NCBI GenBank assembly: GCA_050952065.1
Contig: JBMNKF010000009.1
Span: 62,001-126,000 of the forward strand
Length of the DNA: 64,000 nt
Direction of reading: 5' to 3'
From: JAXGZG01 sp050952065
GTDB taxonomy: Bacteria > Bacillota > Sulfobacillia > Fermentithermobacillales > Fermentithermobacillaceae
The first letter of the stretch is position 1; each line of letters opens with the position of its first letter. Shown here in pieces: positions 44,463 to 53,802 of the stretch. The notes beneath the pieces were generated by a model, which saw only the letters and a list, made by a program, of their open reading frames with translations, was not told the DNA's origin and did not search any database. The position numbers and the translations under genes are program-made.

Positions 44463-45338
44463 GTGGGAAAAAGAAGCCTAAGGGTGGGCGTAGTCGTCCC
44501 GATGGTGACCGAGTGTAGCGTTTTGTTTGGTGAGGTTGATTTCAGGTACGCCGAAAGGTAGACCTTTGGGAAGTCCATGAGACCGTCATTGGCGGTGTGA
44601 CCGTTGGAGTCGTGGTGAGCGACGTAGGTACGGTAAACGCCGCAGCGGCGACCCAGGCTATGCTCCAATCTTGGCAACCGGACATTGTGACTCTAGTTGG
44701 GTGTGCGGGGTGCTATATCCCCAGAGTTGCTGCCCGGTGATGTAGTGATCGCCAAGAGCCTTGCCCACTATTCTAATTACCAGACTCTGCCCGACGGTCA
44801 GGTCAATCTGGACATCCCGGCTATCCGCGTGAGGACAGATTATACGCTTTCTGCTGACAGAAAACGATTCGCAGGGGGAAAACGAATACGCTCCCGGTTC
44901 ATCTACCCTGACCCGCGTTTGCACCGTTTGGCGATGGAAGCCGGAGCATCCAGAGAACCGGACATGATAATGTGGCCTGCCGCTTGTCAATGGCCCCAGC
45001 CTTTCAGGCGTCCCAAGTGCGCGTCAGGCGTGATTGGGACCGCTGACCAGATCAACTCAGATCCCGATGTGTTGAAACTCATGGTGAGTCGCTACGGTCT
45101 CGACGTCGAAGAGTGCGAAGGCGTTGCTGTAGGACAGGTTGCGCTGGCTCACCAAGTGCCGTTCCTAGTTATCAGAGGCATCAGCGATAATGAGCTGATA
45201 AATCCTGCCTACGGTGAGTACCTGCGCACTGGGGCGGGGGAAGCCATGGATTGGGTGGAGACGGAGAGCACCCGTAACGCTTGGATGGTATTTCTGGAGA
45301 TGGTGCGAAGGTTAGGGAGTGGAGGATTGACATCCTGA
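44463..45338 (+). pseudogene. Phosphorylase/nucleosidase family protein, two frameshifts
   Basis: A PNP_UDP_1 (MTA/SAH nucleosidase-like) protein in three frames: a first strand with VGVVVPMVTE, then VVVSDVGTVNAAAATQ and finally SPELLPGDVVIAKS through ECEGVAVGQVALAHQVPFLVIRGISD, which holds the nucleoside-binding Glu and the catalytic-site Asp. Breaks lie near 44556 (one A missing from an A run restores YAEKVDLW) and 44709 (one extra G). GTG 44463 follows AGGAGAGG. The intact 3' part (44697-45338) overlaps the end of the convergent ABC-F gene by 27 bases. Either a pseudogene or sequence error. Confidence 0.75.
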
Positions 45339-47099
45339 CCGTCCTGAAAATCTCAAGCCGTGGGCCCTTTGAGAGCATCCAGTGTAATCATCTCCCGCGT
45401 CAGGGTTTCCGAGTTCCTCTAGTTGTCTTACGGCTGCATCGTACTGCCTTTCGAGATCCTGTATCTCGGAGGCGTCTTTGCTTGTGGCGATACGTGACGC
45501 AAGGTAGGCCAGGTTAGATTGTATTGCCAGTCTCTCGGCCTCTTTGTTGGGGTCCCTTTGTACACGTCTTTGCCGAGCCCTTTTGGATTCCTGGAGCCAG
45601 GAGGCATAGTTCCCGTTGTGGATCGACAGATGGCCCTTGTGAATGTACCATATGGTGTCGCAGAGTCTGTCCAGAAAGTAGCGGTCGTGAGTTGCCACGA
45701 TGATAGCCCCTGGGAATGCCCCCAACGCCTCTTCCGTTGCGTCTCTCGCGTTCATGTCCAGATGATTTGTGGGTTCATCCAAGATTAGGGCGTCGTATTC
45801 GGAGTGGGTGAGGCACGCTATGGCGACCCTGGTCTTTTCCCCCCAACTCAGGGTATTCAGCGGCTGCAGCTGGGTGTCGCCGGAAATACCCATCTTGCCC
45901 AAGAGATTTCGGGCATCGGGCATGGAGAGGCCTGTATTGGAGCGAACGGCCTCGGCCGGGCAAGAATCGCTTTTCAACTCCGAGAGCATCTGAGATAGGT
46001 AGCCTATGGCAGCTCGGGGGTTCATCCAGAGTTCTCCAGCGTCGGGCTCCAGTTCGCCGGTCAAGAGCTTCAGGAGAGTGCTCTTGCCAGACCCGTTGTA
46101 GCCTGTGAGGCCTATCTTTTGTCCTGGGCTCACGGTGAAACTTACGTCCTGCAGAAGACCGGGAACGCCCCCCGGATACGAAAAGGAAATTCGCCGCGCC
46201 CTGACCAAGGTCAGAGTGCGGTAAGCAGCGTGAGACATTCTGATTGCCAAGGGAGTCTCGGGGATAGGTATTCTAGGTTTCTCTTTCATGAGCTTCTGCA
46301 ACCGGGCTTCCTTCGCCTTGAACTGCCTGGCATGCTTTTTTGCTTTTCGCCTGAGGTAGTCGTTTTTCCCGGCGGCCTTGTGAGCTTTGTCGTACCAGGT
46401 TCGCTTGTTGGCGACTTCACGCTCAAGATTCCTGGCCTCTTCTGTCCACCTCTCGTACTCCCTGGTCAAAGTGGCTCTTTGAGTCGCCAGAATGTCGCGG
46501 TAGGAGGTGTATCCTCCGGGGTAGCGAGTAAGTTTCCCGTCACGGAGTTCCCATATCTCCTTGCATACACTGTCCAGGAAGTACCTGTCGTGGGAAACCA
46601 CCAAGACAGTGCCGGGAAAGTCTTTGAGAGTTCTTTCGAGCCATTCGATCCCGGGTATGTCCAAGTGGTTGGTAGGCTCATCCAGCACCAAGAAGTCGGG
46701 GTCAGAACTCATGGCTAGGGCCAAAGACAGCCTGGTTTTCTCGCCACCTGAGAGATTCTTTACGGGGGAATCCCAAAGTGACTTGCGGATGCCGTGGCGT
46801 CCGAGGACGTCTACCTTGTGATGTCCAATGAGCTCTACCGGGGTTCTGGACGGATCAATAGAAATGACTTGCGGCACATAGCCAACGCGGGGCTCTTTGA
46901 TCCAGTCAATCGAGCCGCTCACGGAAGCCGAACAGCGGTCTATGAGGTTCAATATGGCCAATAGGAGACTGGTTTTGCCCGAACCGTTGGGCCCTACAAT
47001 GCCGGTGCGAGTTCCTTCCGAAAGCGCAACCGACGCATGGCTGATGATGGGATTGTCTTTATACGAGAGGCTGAGGTTGGAAAGCCTAAGGACTGTCAT
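45312..47099 (-). CDS. ABC-F ATPase
   Basis: Two ABC domains in one chain with no membrane segments, acting on the ribosome (translation factor or antibiotic resistance type). First domain: GPNGSGKTSLL, LSGGEKTRLSLAL, LVLDEPTNHLD. Linker (about 220-310) is rich in Lys/Arg (KRTWYDKAHKAAGKNDYLRR). Second domain: YNGSGKSTLL, LSWGEKTRVAIA, LILDEPTNHLD. 595 residues with a C-terminal coiled-coil tail. ATG 47099 is 10 bases after GGAG; GTG 47105 is the alternative. Whether it is a resistance protein cannot be told from sequence. Confidence 0.9.
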   Translation of the reverse strand: MTVLRLSNLSLSYKDNPIISHASVALSEGTRTGIVGPNGSGKTSLLLAILNLIDRCSASVSGSIDWIKEPRVGYVPQVISIDPSRTPVELIGHHKVDVLGRHGIRKSLWDSPVKNLSGGEKTRLSLALAMSSDPDFLVLDEPTNHLDIPGIEWLERTLKDFPGTVLVVSHDRYFLDSVCKEIWELRDGKLTRYPGGYTSYRDILATQRATLTREYERWTEEARNLEREVANKRTWYDKAHKAAGKNDYLRRKAKKHARQFKAKEARLQKLMKEKPRIPIPETPLAIRMSHAAYRTLTLVRARRISFSYPGGVPGLLQDVSFTVSPGQKIGLTGYNGSGKSTLLKLLTGELEPDAGELWMNPRAAIGYLSQMLSELKSDSCPAEAVRSNTGLSMPDARNLLGKMGISGDTQLQPLNTLSWGEKTRVAIACLTHSEYDALILDEPTNHLDMNARDATEEALGAFPGAIIVATHDRYFLDRLCDTIWYIHKGHLSIHNGNYASWLQESKRARQRRVQRDPNKEAERLAIQSNLAYLASRIATSKDASEIQDLERQYDAAVRQLEELGNPDAGDDYTGCSQRAHGLRFSGRSGCQSSTP

Positions 47100-47213
47100 G
47101 AGCACACCACTCCAATCATTCGTTAGGTCTAGCCACTACCATGACAACTGCCATTTAGGTTCATCTGATAGCAGTTGACTTTTAGTGGTTTGCGGGTAGA
47201 GATCCCGCCAACG

Positions 47214-47254
47214 CTAACGGATGATCATCGTCGTGTGTGCTATCCTCCTTCTGG
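47214..47254 (-). promoter_or_regulatory. Possible leader mini-ORF before the ABC-F gene
   Basis: GAAGGAGG is followed, 15 bases on, by ATG-ATC-ATC-CGT-TAG, a four-codon frame, and then a GCGGG/CCCGC hairpin about 115 bases before the ABC-F start. ABC-F resistance genes often use such leaders for attenuation, but the long spacing weakens the case. The remainder of 47106-47394 shows nothing else. Confidence 0.2.
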
Positions 47255-47394
47255 AACGGTACCTCTACTTTACCATAGGACGCTATTGTCTTGCATCCTC
47301 CCAATGCAGACCGGTGCAAATGGGTTTTCGCATGCAAAGCAGTCTCTGGGGGAGCCTATCGCTCTCCTGCAGACCTCACCACCAGACCGCACAG

Positions 47395-48768
47395 TCAGAT
47401 CGCACCTTCAGACTGTACTGTCTCAGACGGAGGTACTTGGGGCGGACCTAGGTCCAAGCCATACCTGCGAATACGGACCTTCACCTTTGTGTTTATTGTG
47501 GCGTGAGGGAACTTGTTAAACCAATCGAAATCCCGAAATTCGGGCCACGATAGAAACGTGCGTTTGACCTTCATACCCAATCCAAAAGGATCGCATCTCA
47601 GGGCTTGAGCCTTTGCGATAGTTCGGTCGATGGTCTCTTTTATGTAATCCTCTATGGCTCGTTCTGCCACAGGAGTCAACCTAGGGTCTGTGTAGTCGGT
47701 TTGAGTTTTCAGCGAAATGTAAGTGACTGCAAGATCCACCGTGATGTCTATCTGTACTTGGTCCCCGGTGCGTTTTGCCTTGATCTTGGTGCCGCTGTCC
47801 CTGACATCGAGCCCAAGGGAGTACTCTGGCTGGTCGGGCTTTTCGGGATCTGGGATTACATATGCACCTTTCCTATAATCGTTGCTGACCATGAGCATTG
47901 CTCGAGTTTCTTCTCCGGTTAGAAAGCCCGCCAACCTTCCCCCTTGGAAGAGTGCCGTACCCATCATCACTATCGGCCCGCCCCCCAGTTTAGGTATCTC
48001 ATCCCCCAGGACATCCAAGGGGCTCAAATGCTGCTCCGAGGTCTCAGGGCGCGTTTGTTCAATGTCCATATCCTGACCAACCTTGGGCGACGAAGGGAAT
48101 TCTTGAGAAGGGTCTGTCCTCTTTCCGGCTTCGCCATCGCCGTTTTCTTGAGGCGTCTCATAGTCTGAAGCCAACGCTATTACGGGACATGCAGGGCTGC
48201 GCCCAGATGACTCCAATAGGTTCACGAATCCAACCGTAAAGAAAGTCCTCGGAAACAACCCAGTATTTGTATGTTGCTGGGTAATGGTCTGGACGAATCT
48301 GCTGGGACTGACTTCCAAAGGAGAATTCATGACCCTCAAGATGTCGGCGGCTTTTCCTTTAGCCACGGCTACAAATAGTGTGCCTCTGAACTCGCGAAAT
48401 CGATCCATAGCTTGAACCAATGACCGGACGTCGGACCTGGCCAGTTCTTCTCCGAACACGACCACCTGGGTGTGGAGGAAAGATATCGTTCTCCCTAGAT
48501 TCAACGAAGCTAAATCAATTGCTTCGAGGACCGTAGTAGAAGCGATTGAAATGGTAGTGTAGTGGGTGGCTGAACCCATAGCAGAGCTTCCGGGGAGCCG
48601 AAGTTGGCTTGGGATCCCTATCTGAAGTGTCGTCAAGATGCCCTCCGGAGCTCTGTCGAAGCCAGCGGCCTGAATCCAGGCCACATCCTCGATTTCCATA
48701 CGGTCGTAACAAGACACAAGAGTCGCTGCCATGGATAGGACCAGACCTACTAACAGCGTCCGTTTCAT
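47395..48768 (-). CDS. Ger(x)C-family spore germination lipoprotein
   Basis: C-subunit of a GerA-type germinant receptor. The N-terminal signal peptide ends in a lipobox (ATLVSC, Cys20). Family blocks: DVAWIQAAGFDRAPEG, LGRTISFLHTQVVVFGEELA and the C-terminal WPEFRDFDWFNKFPHATINT. 457 residues, somewhat longer than usual because of a polar insertion near residues 215-265 (EENGDGEAGKRTDP-like). Start ATG overlaps the TGA of the B-subunit gene (ATGA). Anchored in the spore inner membrane in known systems. Confidence 0.9.
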   Translation of the reverse strand: MKRTLLVGLVLSMAATLVSCYDRMEIEDVAWIQAAGFDRAPEGILTTLQIGIPSQLRLPGSSAMGSATHYTTISIASTTVLEAIDLASLNLGRTISFLHTQVVVFGEELARSDVRSLVQAMDRFREFRGTLFVAVAKGKAADILRVMNSPLEVSPSRFVQTITQQHTNTGLFPRTFFTVGFVNLLESSGRSPACPVIALASDYETPQENGDGEAGKRTDPSQEFPSSPKVGQDMDIEQTRPETSEQHLSPLDVLGDEIPKLGGGPIVMMGTALFQGGRLAGFLTGEETRAMLMVSNDYRKGAYVIPDPEKPDQPEYSLGLDVRDSGTKIKAKRTGDQVQIDITVDLAVTYISLKTQTDYTDPRLTPVAERAIEDYIKETIDRTIAKAQALRCDPFGLGMKVKRTFLSWPEFRDFDWFNKFPHATINTKVKVRIRRYGLDLGPPQVPPSETVQSEGAI

Positions 48769-49913
48769 CTGGGGTCACCCTTTTCCCAATTGCCTGATCT
48801 GGCGCTCTTGTTCTTGGTCTTGATGAGGTGAAGAGCCAGAACTAGATACGGCCAAAGGTAGAGCACGACTATACTGCAGGGACGGATGATATCGTATTCT
48901 AGGATGATGGCAGTACTCACGTTGGGGGTGAGAGATGTGGCCACAAACGCCGCCGCCCCCACGGGGAGAAGTAGAGGCTTGTAGGTATTCATTGACAGGG
49001 AGGAGGCCAGGCCGACCGAGGCTACCCATATGCCGAAACCGATACTCCACACGCCGGCAGTAAGCCACATGAGCACAAACAGAACGTCGAAACGCTGAAG
49101 AAACCTGTTAATGTAGACTATCCTGGCGACTCTGAGAAAGGGGATCTGTACGGAAGAAAGGGATGGGAAAGGAAAGATCATCTGACAGGTGAGAACCGAA
49201 AGGCACAGTACTACCGCGCTTACCGCCAGTGCCCACCACGCAGATCCTGAAACGTCTTGCTTTCGCCGGATAAAGGGAGCAATAATGGCAAGTGAAAAGA
49301 TCTCGAGATATCCTGTTTGCCTCACCAAGGAGACCTTAGCGAGATTCAGCGCGCCGGGTCCCAATAGAGGGAAGATTGAATCCCAGTCCCAATGGTTCAT
49401 GGATGCGATTGCTAGACCTAAGATGCTGATGGTGACTACTAAGGCCCCTACAACCGACAACCTGCCCATGACCTCTAGGCCGTGACCGGCACAGAAAAGG
49501 GCAACCGTGAACATGAGGATCTGGGTTATCATGAGAGGCGTTTTGGGAAGCACCACTCCGGAGAGTGCGTCGCTCAACTCACTAACGAATACAGCGACAA
49601 GTCCCAGGGCCACGATGGAGCCCACGGCGCCAAGTATGAGAGACACTGTCTTGCCGGCGAGCTCCCTCGTTATCCCGATGAGATCCTTGCCGGGATAAGC
49701 CTTGAGAACCGTCACTAGAGGCCAGAGCCACAGAATGCTGAGGGCGCCGGAGATCAAAGAAACAGCCCATGCGGCTGTCTCCCCACCCTTTGCCATCCTT
49801 TCTGGGCCCGCAAGGAAGGTTTTGGTTATGGCGAAGACTGTCATCATGGCTGTGGCTTCCAGCAGGCCAATGTGGCCGTCTCTTATCCCCTTGCCGCCGT
49901 TCTCAGGTGTCAC
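48765..49913 (-). CDS. GerB-family (GerAB/YndE) spore germination permease
   Basis: B-subunit of the germinant receptor, an APC-type ten-helix protein that binds the germinant in known systems. LLEATAMMTVFAITKTFLAGPE is the family-typical first helix; GHGLEVMGRLSVVGALV and VSLVRQTGYLEIFSLAIIAPF follow. 382 residues. GTG 49913 overlaps the TGA of the gerA-type gene (GTGA). Operon order A-B-C is the common one. Confidence 0.9.
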   Translation of the reverse strand: MTPENGGKGIRDGHIGLLEATAMMTVFAITKTFLAGPERMAKGGETAAWAVSLISGALSILWLWPLVTVLKAYPGKDLIGITRELAGKTVSLILGAVGSIVALGLVAVFVSELSDALSGVVLPKTPLMITQILMFTVALFCAGHGLEVMGRLSVVGALVVTISILGLAIASMNHWDWDSIFPLLGPGALNLAKVSLVRQTGYLEIFSLAIIAPFIRRKQDVSGSAWWALAVSAVVLCLSVLTCQMIFPFPSLSSVQIPFLRVARIVYINRFLQRFDVLFVLMWLTAGVWSIGFGIWVASVGLASSLSMNTYKPLLLPVGAAAFVATSLTPNVSTAIILEYDIIRPCSIVVLYLWPYLVLALHLIKTKNKSARSGNWEKGDPR

Positions 49914-51736
49914 TGGTCATACATCTCCTCTTGTTCCCGATCAGAAGGTACCTCCGCAGGGGACCCCGCCACGCCTTCAGGCATTTGTTGGGGATCAAGC
50001 GGTCTTGTGTAGCCCGGGCGAGTTGTCATTGCTCCGTACGTTCCGCGGAGGACGATATCCCTGGAGTGTTCTAGGTAGGGAAGAACAGGCGCGGTTATGG
50101 GAATGCCGAAGGAGCTCAAACTGAGCACTCTGGCGAATACCGCGATACTCAGAAAGGTGATTCCAGGGATTCCGAATAAGGCTGCAGCGAACATCATCAT
50201 GAACTTGACGAGTCTAGCCCAGAGACCCAGGTCGTAATTGGATATTGCGTAGGAAGATAACCCGGAGACAGCTACCACCACTACAAGGATGGGGCTCACG
50301 ATGCCGGCCTGAACCGCCGCTTGGCCTAACACCACTGCGCCCACGATGCCTATAGTGGGGCCCACGACAGTGGGAATCCTAATGCCGCCTTCTCGGATAA
50401 GCTCGAAGGTTACCTCCATCAATAGCGCTTCCAAGAAGGCGGGAAACGGCACTCCTTCTCTTGTGGCCGCTATGGCAAACATTAGCTCTGTGGGGATCAT
50501 CTCTGGATGATACGTGACTATGGCGGTGTACATAGCTGCAGCGTATATGGTGGTCAAGAGAGCAAACCACCGGATCAACCGCAGAGCTGTAGCGATGGAA
50601 GCACTGACGTAATAATCCTCAGAGGATTGCATGAGACTCCAGATGGTAGTCGGTACCAGGAGCGCAGCCGGGGAGCCGGAAACGATCGCAACATGTCCTT
50701 CCGAGAGCATGCTTGCTATTTTGTCGGGGCGCTCAGTGGCTATGATAGTGGGAAAAGGGTCAGCGGGCTGATCTTTGATGAGTTCCACTAGTTGCTCGTT
50801 CGTCAAGACGGCGGAGGTCTTTATTGACGTTATTCGCCGTCTCACTTCGTCAACCAGTTTGGGGTTGGCCACGCTCTCGACGTACATGATGGCAAAAGTG
50901 GTGTGGCTTCTGGCGCCGATTATGTGTAGTTCTGATATGAGTTGAGGAGTCTGAAGATATCCCCTAATGAGACCCACGTTTGCCCGGATATCCTCAACAA
51001 ACCCGTGGTGAGGTCCTTTTACCACCGCTTCGGTAGGTGATTCCGCGACGGGGCGGTGCTCAATGGTTCTGGAGTCTACAGACAGTGCGGCTCCATCGCC
51101 GTCCACAAGCAAGAAGCAATGACCTTTCGTCAAGTCAGATACAATGAGCGAGAATACATCTATGATCTCAACCTCGCCTGCTGTAACGCCCAGATCCCGA
51201 AGGTCTTGGACCGTTACCTCACTGACGTGTTTGAAGGGTTGGCGTTGTATGAGCGGGGTCAGAATACTCTGTCGTATGAGTGGCCCGTCCACAATGCTTG
51301 GCATGTAGACAGCCGCGGCTCTGACGGTCCCTCCTTTATGCTCCATCCTGAATTCTCTCACGCTAAGGTCTTTGTTACGCGGAACCCTGAAAAGCCACTT
51401 GATGATCTTTAGGTTTTGATCCAAAGACCGAGACAACCTTTTTCCCAGCAGGCGTCTGTCCTCAAGACTCATTCCGCCAAAAGGAGTTTTCTGCGGGACG
51501 GACATTGCGCGATCGGCCGGCCGACCTTGCCACTCCTCCTCTCGGTCTCGGCTCCACACACCGTACCGCGAGGCTTCTATTGCCTCTTTGGTTGCGAATG
51601 GCCGCCTCTCTATCTTGCGACCATGAACGACGTCTTCGCCGCCGCCTGGAATGCCGGGACGTCCTCTTTTTCCCAAGGTAAAGTCCATGGGACGCTTTGG
51701 CCTGAAGAGTCGTTTCATGAAACTAAATAAGGGCAA
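49910..51736 (-). CDS. GerA-family spore germination protein
   Basis: A-subunit of the germinant receptor. A soluble N-terminal region with a Gly/Arg-rich lead is followed by DGDGAALSVDSRTIEHRPVA, ESPTEAVVKGPHHGFVEDI, and five helices with IPTELMFAIAATREGVPFP and GGIRIPTVVGPTIGIVGA, all diagnostic. The best start is TTG 51736, 8 bases after GAGG within GAGAGGTGA; ATG 51718 lacks a site of its own. About 608 residues, above the usual 480-520 owing to the N-terminal extension (to about residue 75). Ends in a polar tail. 14 bases after the permease gene. Confidence 0.9.
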   Translation of the reverse strand: MPLFSFMKRLFRPKRPMDFTLGKRGRPGIPGGGEDVVHGRKIERRPFATKEAIEASRYGVWSRDREEEWQGRPADRAMSVPQKTPFGGMSLEDRRLLGKRLSRSLDQNLKIIKWLFRVPRNKDLSVREFRMEHKGGTVRAAAVYMPSIVDGPLIRQSILTPLIQRQPFKHVSEVTVQDLRDLGVTAGEVEIIDVFSLIVSDLTKGHCFLLVDGDGAALSVDSRTIEHRPVAESPTEAVVKGPHHGFVEDIRANVGLIRGYLQTPQLISELHIIGARSHTTFAIMYVESVANPKLVDEVRRRITSIKTSAVLTNEQLVELIKDQPADPFPTIIATERPDKIASMLSEGHVAIVSGSPAALLVPTTIWSLMQSSEDYYVSASIATALRLIRWFALLTTIYAAAMYTAIVTYHPEMIPTELMFAIAATREGVPFPAFLEALLMEVTFELIREGGIRIPTVVGPTIGIVGAVVLGQAAVQAGIVSPILVVVVAVSGLSSYAISNYDLGLWARLVKFMMMFAAALFGIPGITFLSIAVFARVLSLSSFGIPITAPVLPYLEHSRDIVLRGTYGAMTTRPGYTRPLDPQQMPEGVAGSPAEVPSDREQEEMYDQ

Positions 51737-51750
51737 GGGGGTCACCTCTC

Positions 51751-52632
51751 TTACAGCGTCAGGAGCGAGGCGAGGAAGCCCACTGTCAAGGCGGAAACTA
51801 CCAGTAGTACTGCCACTGAGAGTGTGTCGCCTGGACGCTTGCTTTCCTTGATGAGAACTAAGAGTCCTACCCCAGAATTTGCAGTGAGCCCGCTTACCAG
51901 GGCCGGGAAGGACAGGTAGCCGGTTCGGAACCCTTCCGCCAGGCCAACCGATGTGGCACAAGACGGTATGAGGCCAAGGAAAGATGTTGCTAGAGGCTGG
52001 AGGACTCCGCTACCTCCCAGAGCTCTTTCGACGCCGGGAGCCAGCAAGTGCCCGAGGAGATTCAGCAAAGATGAGAAGACGAATACCATGGCCGTGATTC
52101 TGACTGCTCTGGCGGCGGCATGGGGCACCAATTCATTCCACTCCGCTTGTTGACCAACACAGGAATGAGACCCCGTTTCGGATGTTTCCCCTCCTGGTGT
52201 GGCGGTGGTTTTTGACCTTCGATTTTGGGCCAGGTTGACGATTGTCCCTGCCAGCGCGCCCCAGACGATTTTTGTGGCTAGCAAGGGTACCATGAATCGC
52301 GTTGTACCGGGATCGGCCACAAGTATGGGCACCGCTTCGTCGGATGTTGCGATATAGGCTGCCAGAAGCGAACCGGTTGGTACGATGCCGTCCAGGTATA
52401 GGGTGGTTGCCGCTACAGAGAAGCCGCACTGAGGAACGAGACCCAAGGCGGCCGCAGCGACGGGACCCAGGACGGGGTGGCCCATGGCTTTGGACATAGA
52501 AGCTTTGTTGGTTCCGTGAGAAAAAGCTTCCACGATCAAGAACACGCCGAAGAGCAGAGGAACCATTGTCATGGCGTGAGATAGACTCTCTCTCAGGATC
52601 TCCCGAACCAATTGAGGCACGGTGGCGTGCAT
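51751..52632 (-). CDS. Putative 10-TM heavy-metal/arsenic permease (ArsP_2-like)
   Basis: About 293 residues with eight to ten helices in two halves joined by a polar linker (residues 135-170). Each half has a matching motif, LGLVPQCGFSVAAT and LGLIPSCATSVGLA, with a Pro-x-Cys core, typical of the putative heavy-metal exporter family PF11449. ATSDEAVPIL is another family block. ATG 52632 is preferred (GGGGA six bases before). It is the first gene of the unit that continues with gerA-B-C, with only 14 bases between, a curious linkage. Substrate not known. Confidence 0.75.
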   Translation of the reverse strand: MHATVPQLVREILRESLSHAMTMVPLLFGVFLIVEAFSHGTNKASMSKAMGHPVLGPVAAAALGLVPQCGFSVAATTLYLDGIVPTGSLLAAYIATSDEAVPILVADPGTTRFMVPLLATKIVWGALAGTIVNLAQNRRSKTTATPGGETSETGSHSCVGQQAEWNELVPHAAARAVRITAMVFVFSSLLNLLGHLLAPGVERALGGSGVLQPLATSFLGLIPSCATSVGLAEGFRTGYLSFPALVSGLTANSGVGLLVLIKESKRPGDTLSVAVLLVVSALTVGFLASLLTL

Positions 52633-52639
52633 GTGCATT

Positions 52640-52954
52640 CCCCGCAGTCGAATTGGCCTTTTCAGTAATGTTCACCAAAAGAGCCCGATGTATGCCTACT
52701 GCTCGGGAGGGGATTTTCACCGGTTATGTCACTTGGATGATAGCTTTATTGGGTTGCACTGTTCTGGCGTGGGGACGCTCTGTTTTTCCTTGGCAGAGTC
52801 AAAGGCAAGACAAAAAGGATTCCTGGGTCACTACTAAGCATTAGGTGAATAACCATGAAACGGCGACAATCGATCCTATGGATGTGTAGACATCCTGGCA
52901 GGATTTGCCAGACCTATGGCGGAATTCACAAGACCAACGAGGAGGAGAGACCCA
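52640..52954. other. Gap with a possible one-helix peptide
   Basis: A plus-strand frame ending at 52844 contains one hydrophobic helix (MIALLGCTVLAWGRSVF) and a charged tail, but no start with a proper ribosome-binding site. No other feature seen before the VWA gene. Confidence 0.25.
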
Positions 52955-53791
52955 GTGCCGTATACTGCTGAGATAAGTAGGGCCAACCCTTCATGCTTTC
53001 TGTTCTTGATCGACCAATCGGGTTCGATGAGGGACCCGTTTGGGGCGGATCCGGGTAGAAGCAAGGCCCATGGTGTTTCCGATGCCATCAATCGGCTCTT
53101 GCAGAACCTTGTCATCAAGTGCGCCAAAACCGAAGGCGTAAGAGATTACTACCATGTGGGAGTCATAGGCTATGGGTATCATTGCGGTCCGGCGTTAGCC
53201 GGTCCTCTGGCGGGGCGAGACTTGGTGCCCATCAGTGAGGTGGCCGACAATCCGGCCAGAGTTGAGAAGCGGACCCGCAAGATCGAAGATGGGACAGGAG
53301 GGCTTGTGGAGCATACGGTCAAGTTTCCGGTCTGGTTCGACCCTGTCGCGAGCGGGGGTACACCAATGTGCCAAGCGCTCCGGGGGGCCAAGGGCGTTTT
53401 GGAAACCTGGATCAGCCGGCATCCCGATGGGTTTCCGCCCATTGTCATCAACATCACCGATGGGGAAGCCACCGATGGAGACCCTACCGCTCCCGCAGGA
53501 GATCTTACTTTTTTGGCCGGGGCCGATGGCAACGTGTTGCTTTTCAATCTGCATTTGTCCTCACACAAGGCTTCGCCCGTTGAGTTTCCGGACCGAGAGG
53601 AAGAGTTGCCAGACAACTTCGCGAAAATGCTCTTCAGGATGTCTAGCACGTTGCCCGACTATATGCGCAGTTTTGCCCAAGAGGAAGGGTACGCGATAGC
53701 CGAGAACTCCAGAGGGTTCGTGTTCAATGCCGATATGGTTTCCATTATCCGGTTCCTTGATATCGGCACCAGGCCCGGCAACCTCCGCTGA
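52955..53791 (+). CDS. VWA protein of a VWA-PP2C-kinase triad (TerY/YegL-like)
   Basis: A single von Willebrand A domain of 279 residues. MIDAS residues are Asp20, Ser22 and Ser24 in FLIDQSGSM, with the Thr loop in ASGGTPMCQAL and the downstream Asp in NITDGEATDGDP. GTG 52955 sits just after AGGAGGAGAG and gives the family-typical start PYTAEISRANP; ATG 52916 is in frame but unsupported. Belongs to the TerY-like group found beside PP2C phosphatases and kinases (YegL in E. coli). Probably binds a partner protein in a metal-dependent way. First gene of a three-gene operon. Confidence 0.88.
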   Translation: MPYTAEISRANPSCFLFLIDQSGSMRDPFGADPGRSKAHGVSDAINRLLQNLVIKCAKTEGVRDYYHVGVIGYGYHCGPALAGPLAGRDLVPISEVADNPARVEKRTRKIEDGTGGLVEHTVKFPVWFDPVASGGTPMCQALRGAKGVLETWISRHPDGFPPIVINITDGEATDGDPTAPAGDLTFLAGADGNVLLFNLHLSSHKASPVEFPDREEELPDNFAKMLFRMSSTLPDYMRSFAQEEGYAIAENSRGFVFNADMVSIIRFLDIGTRPGNLR

Positions 53792-53802
53792 ATCACGGGC
53801 AG

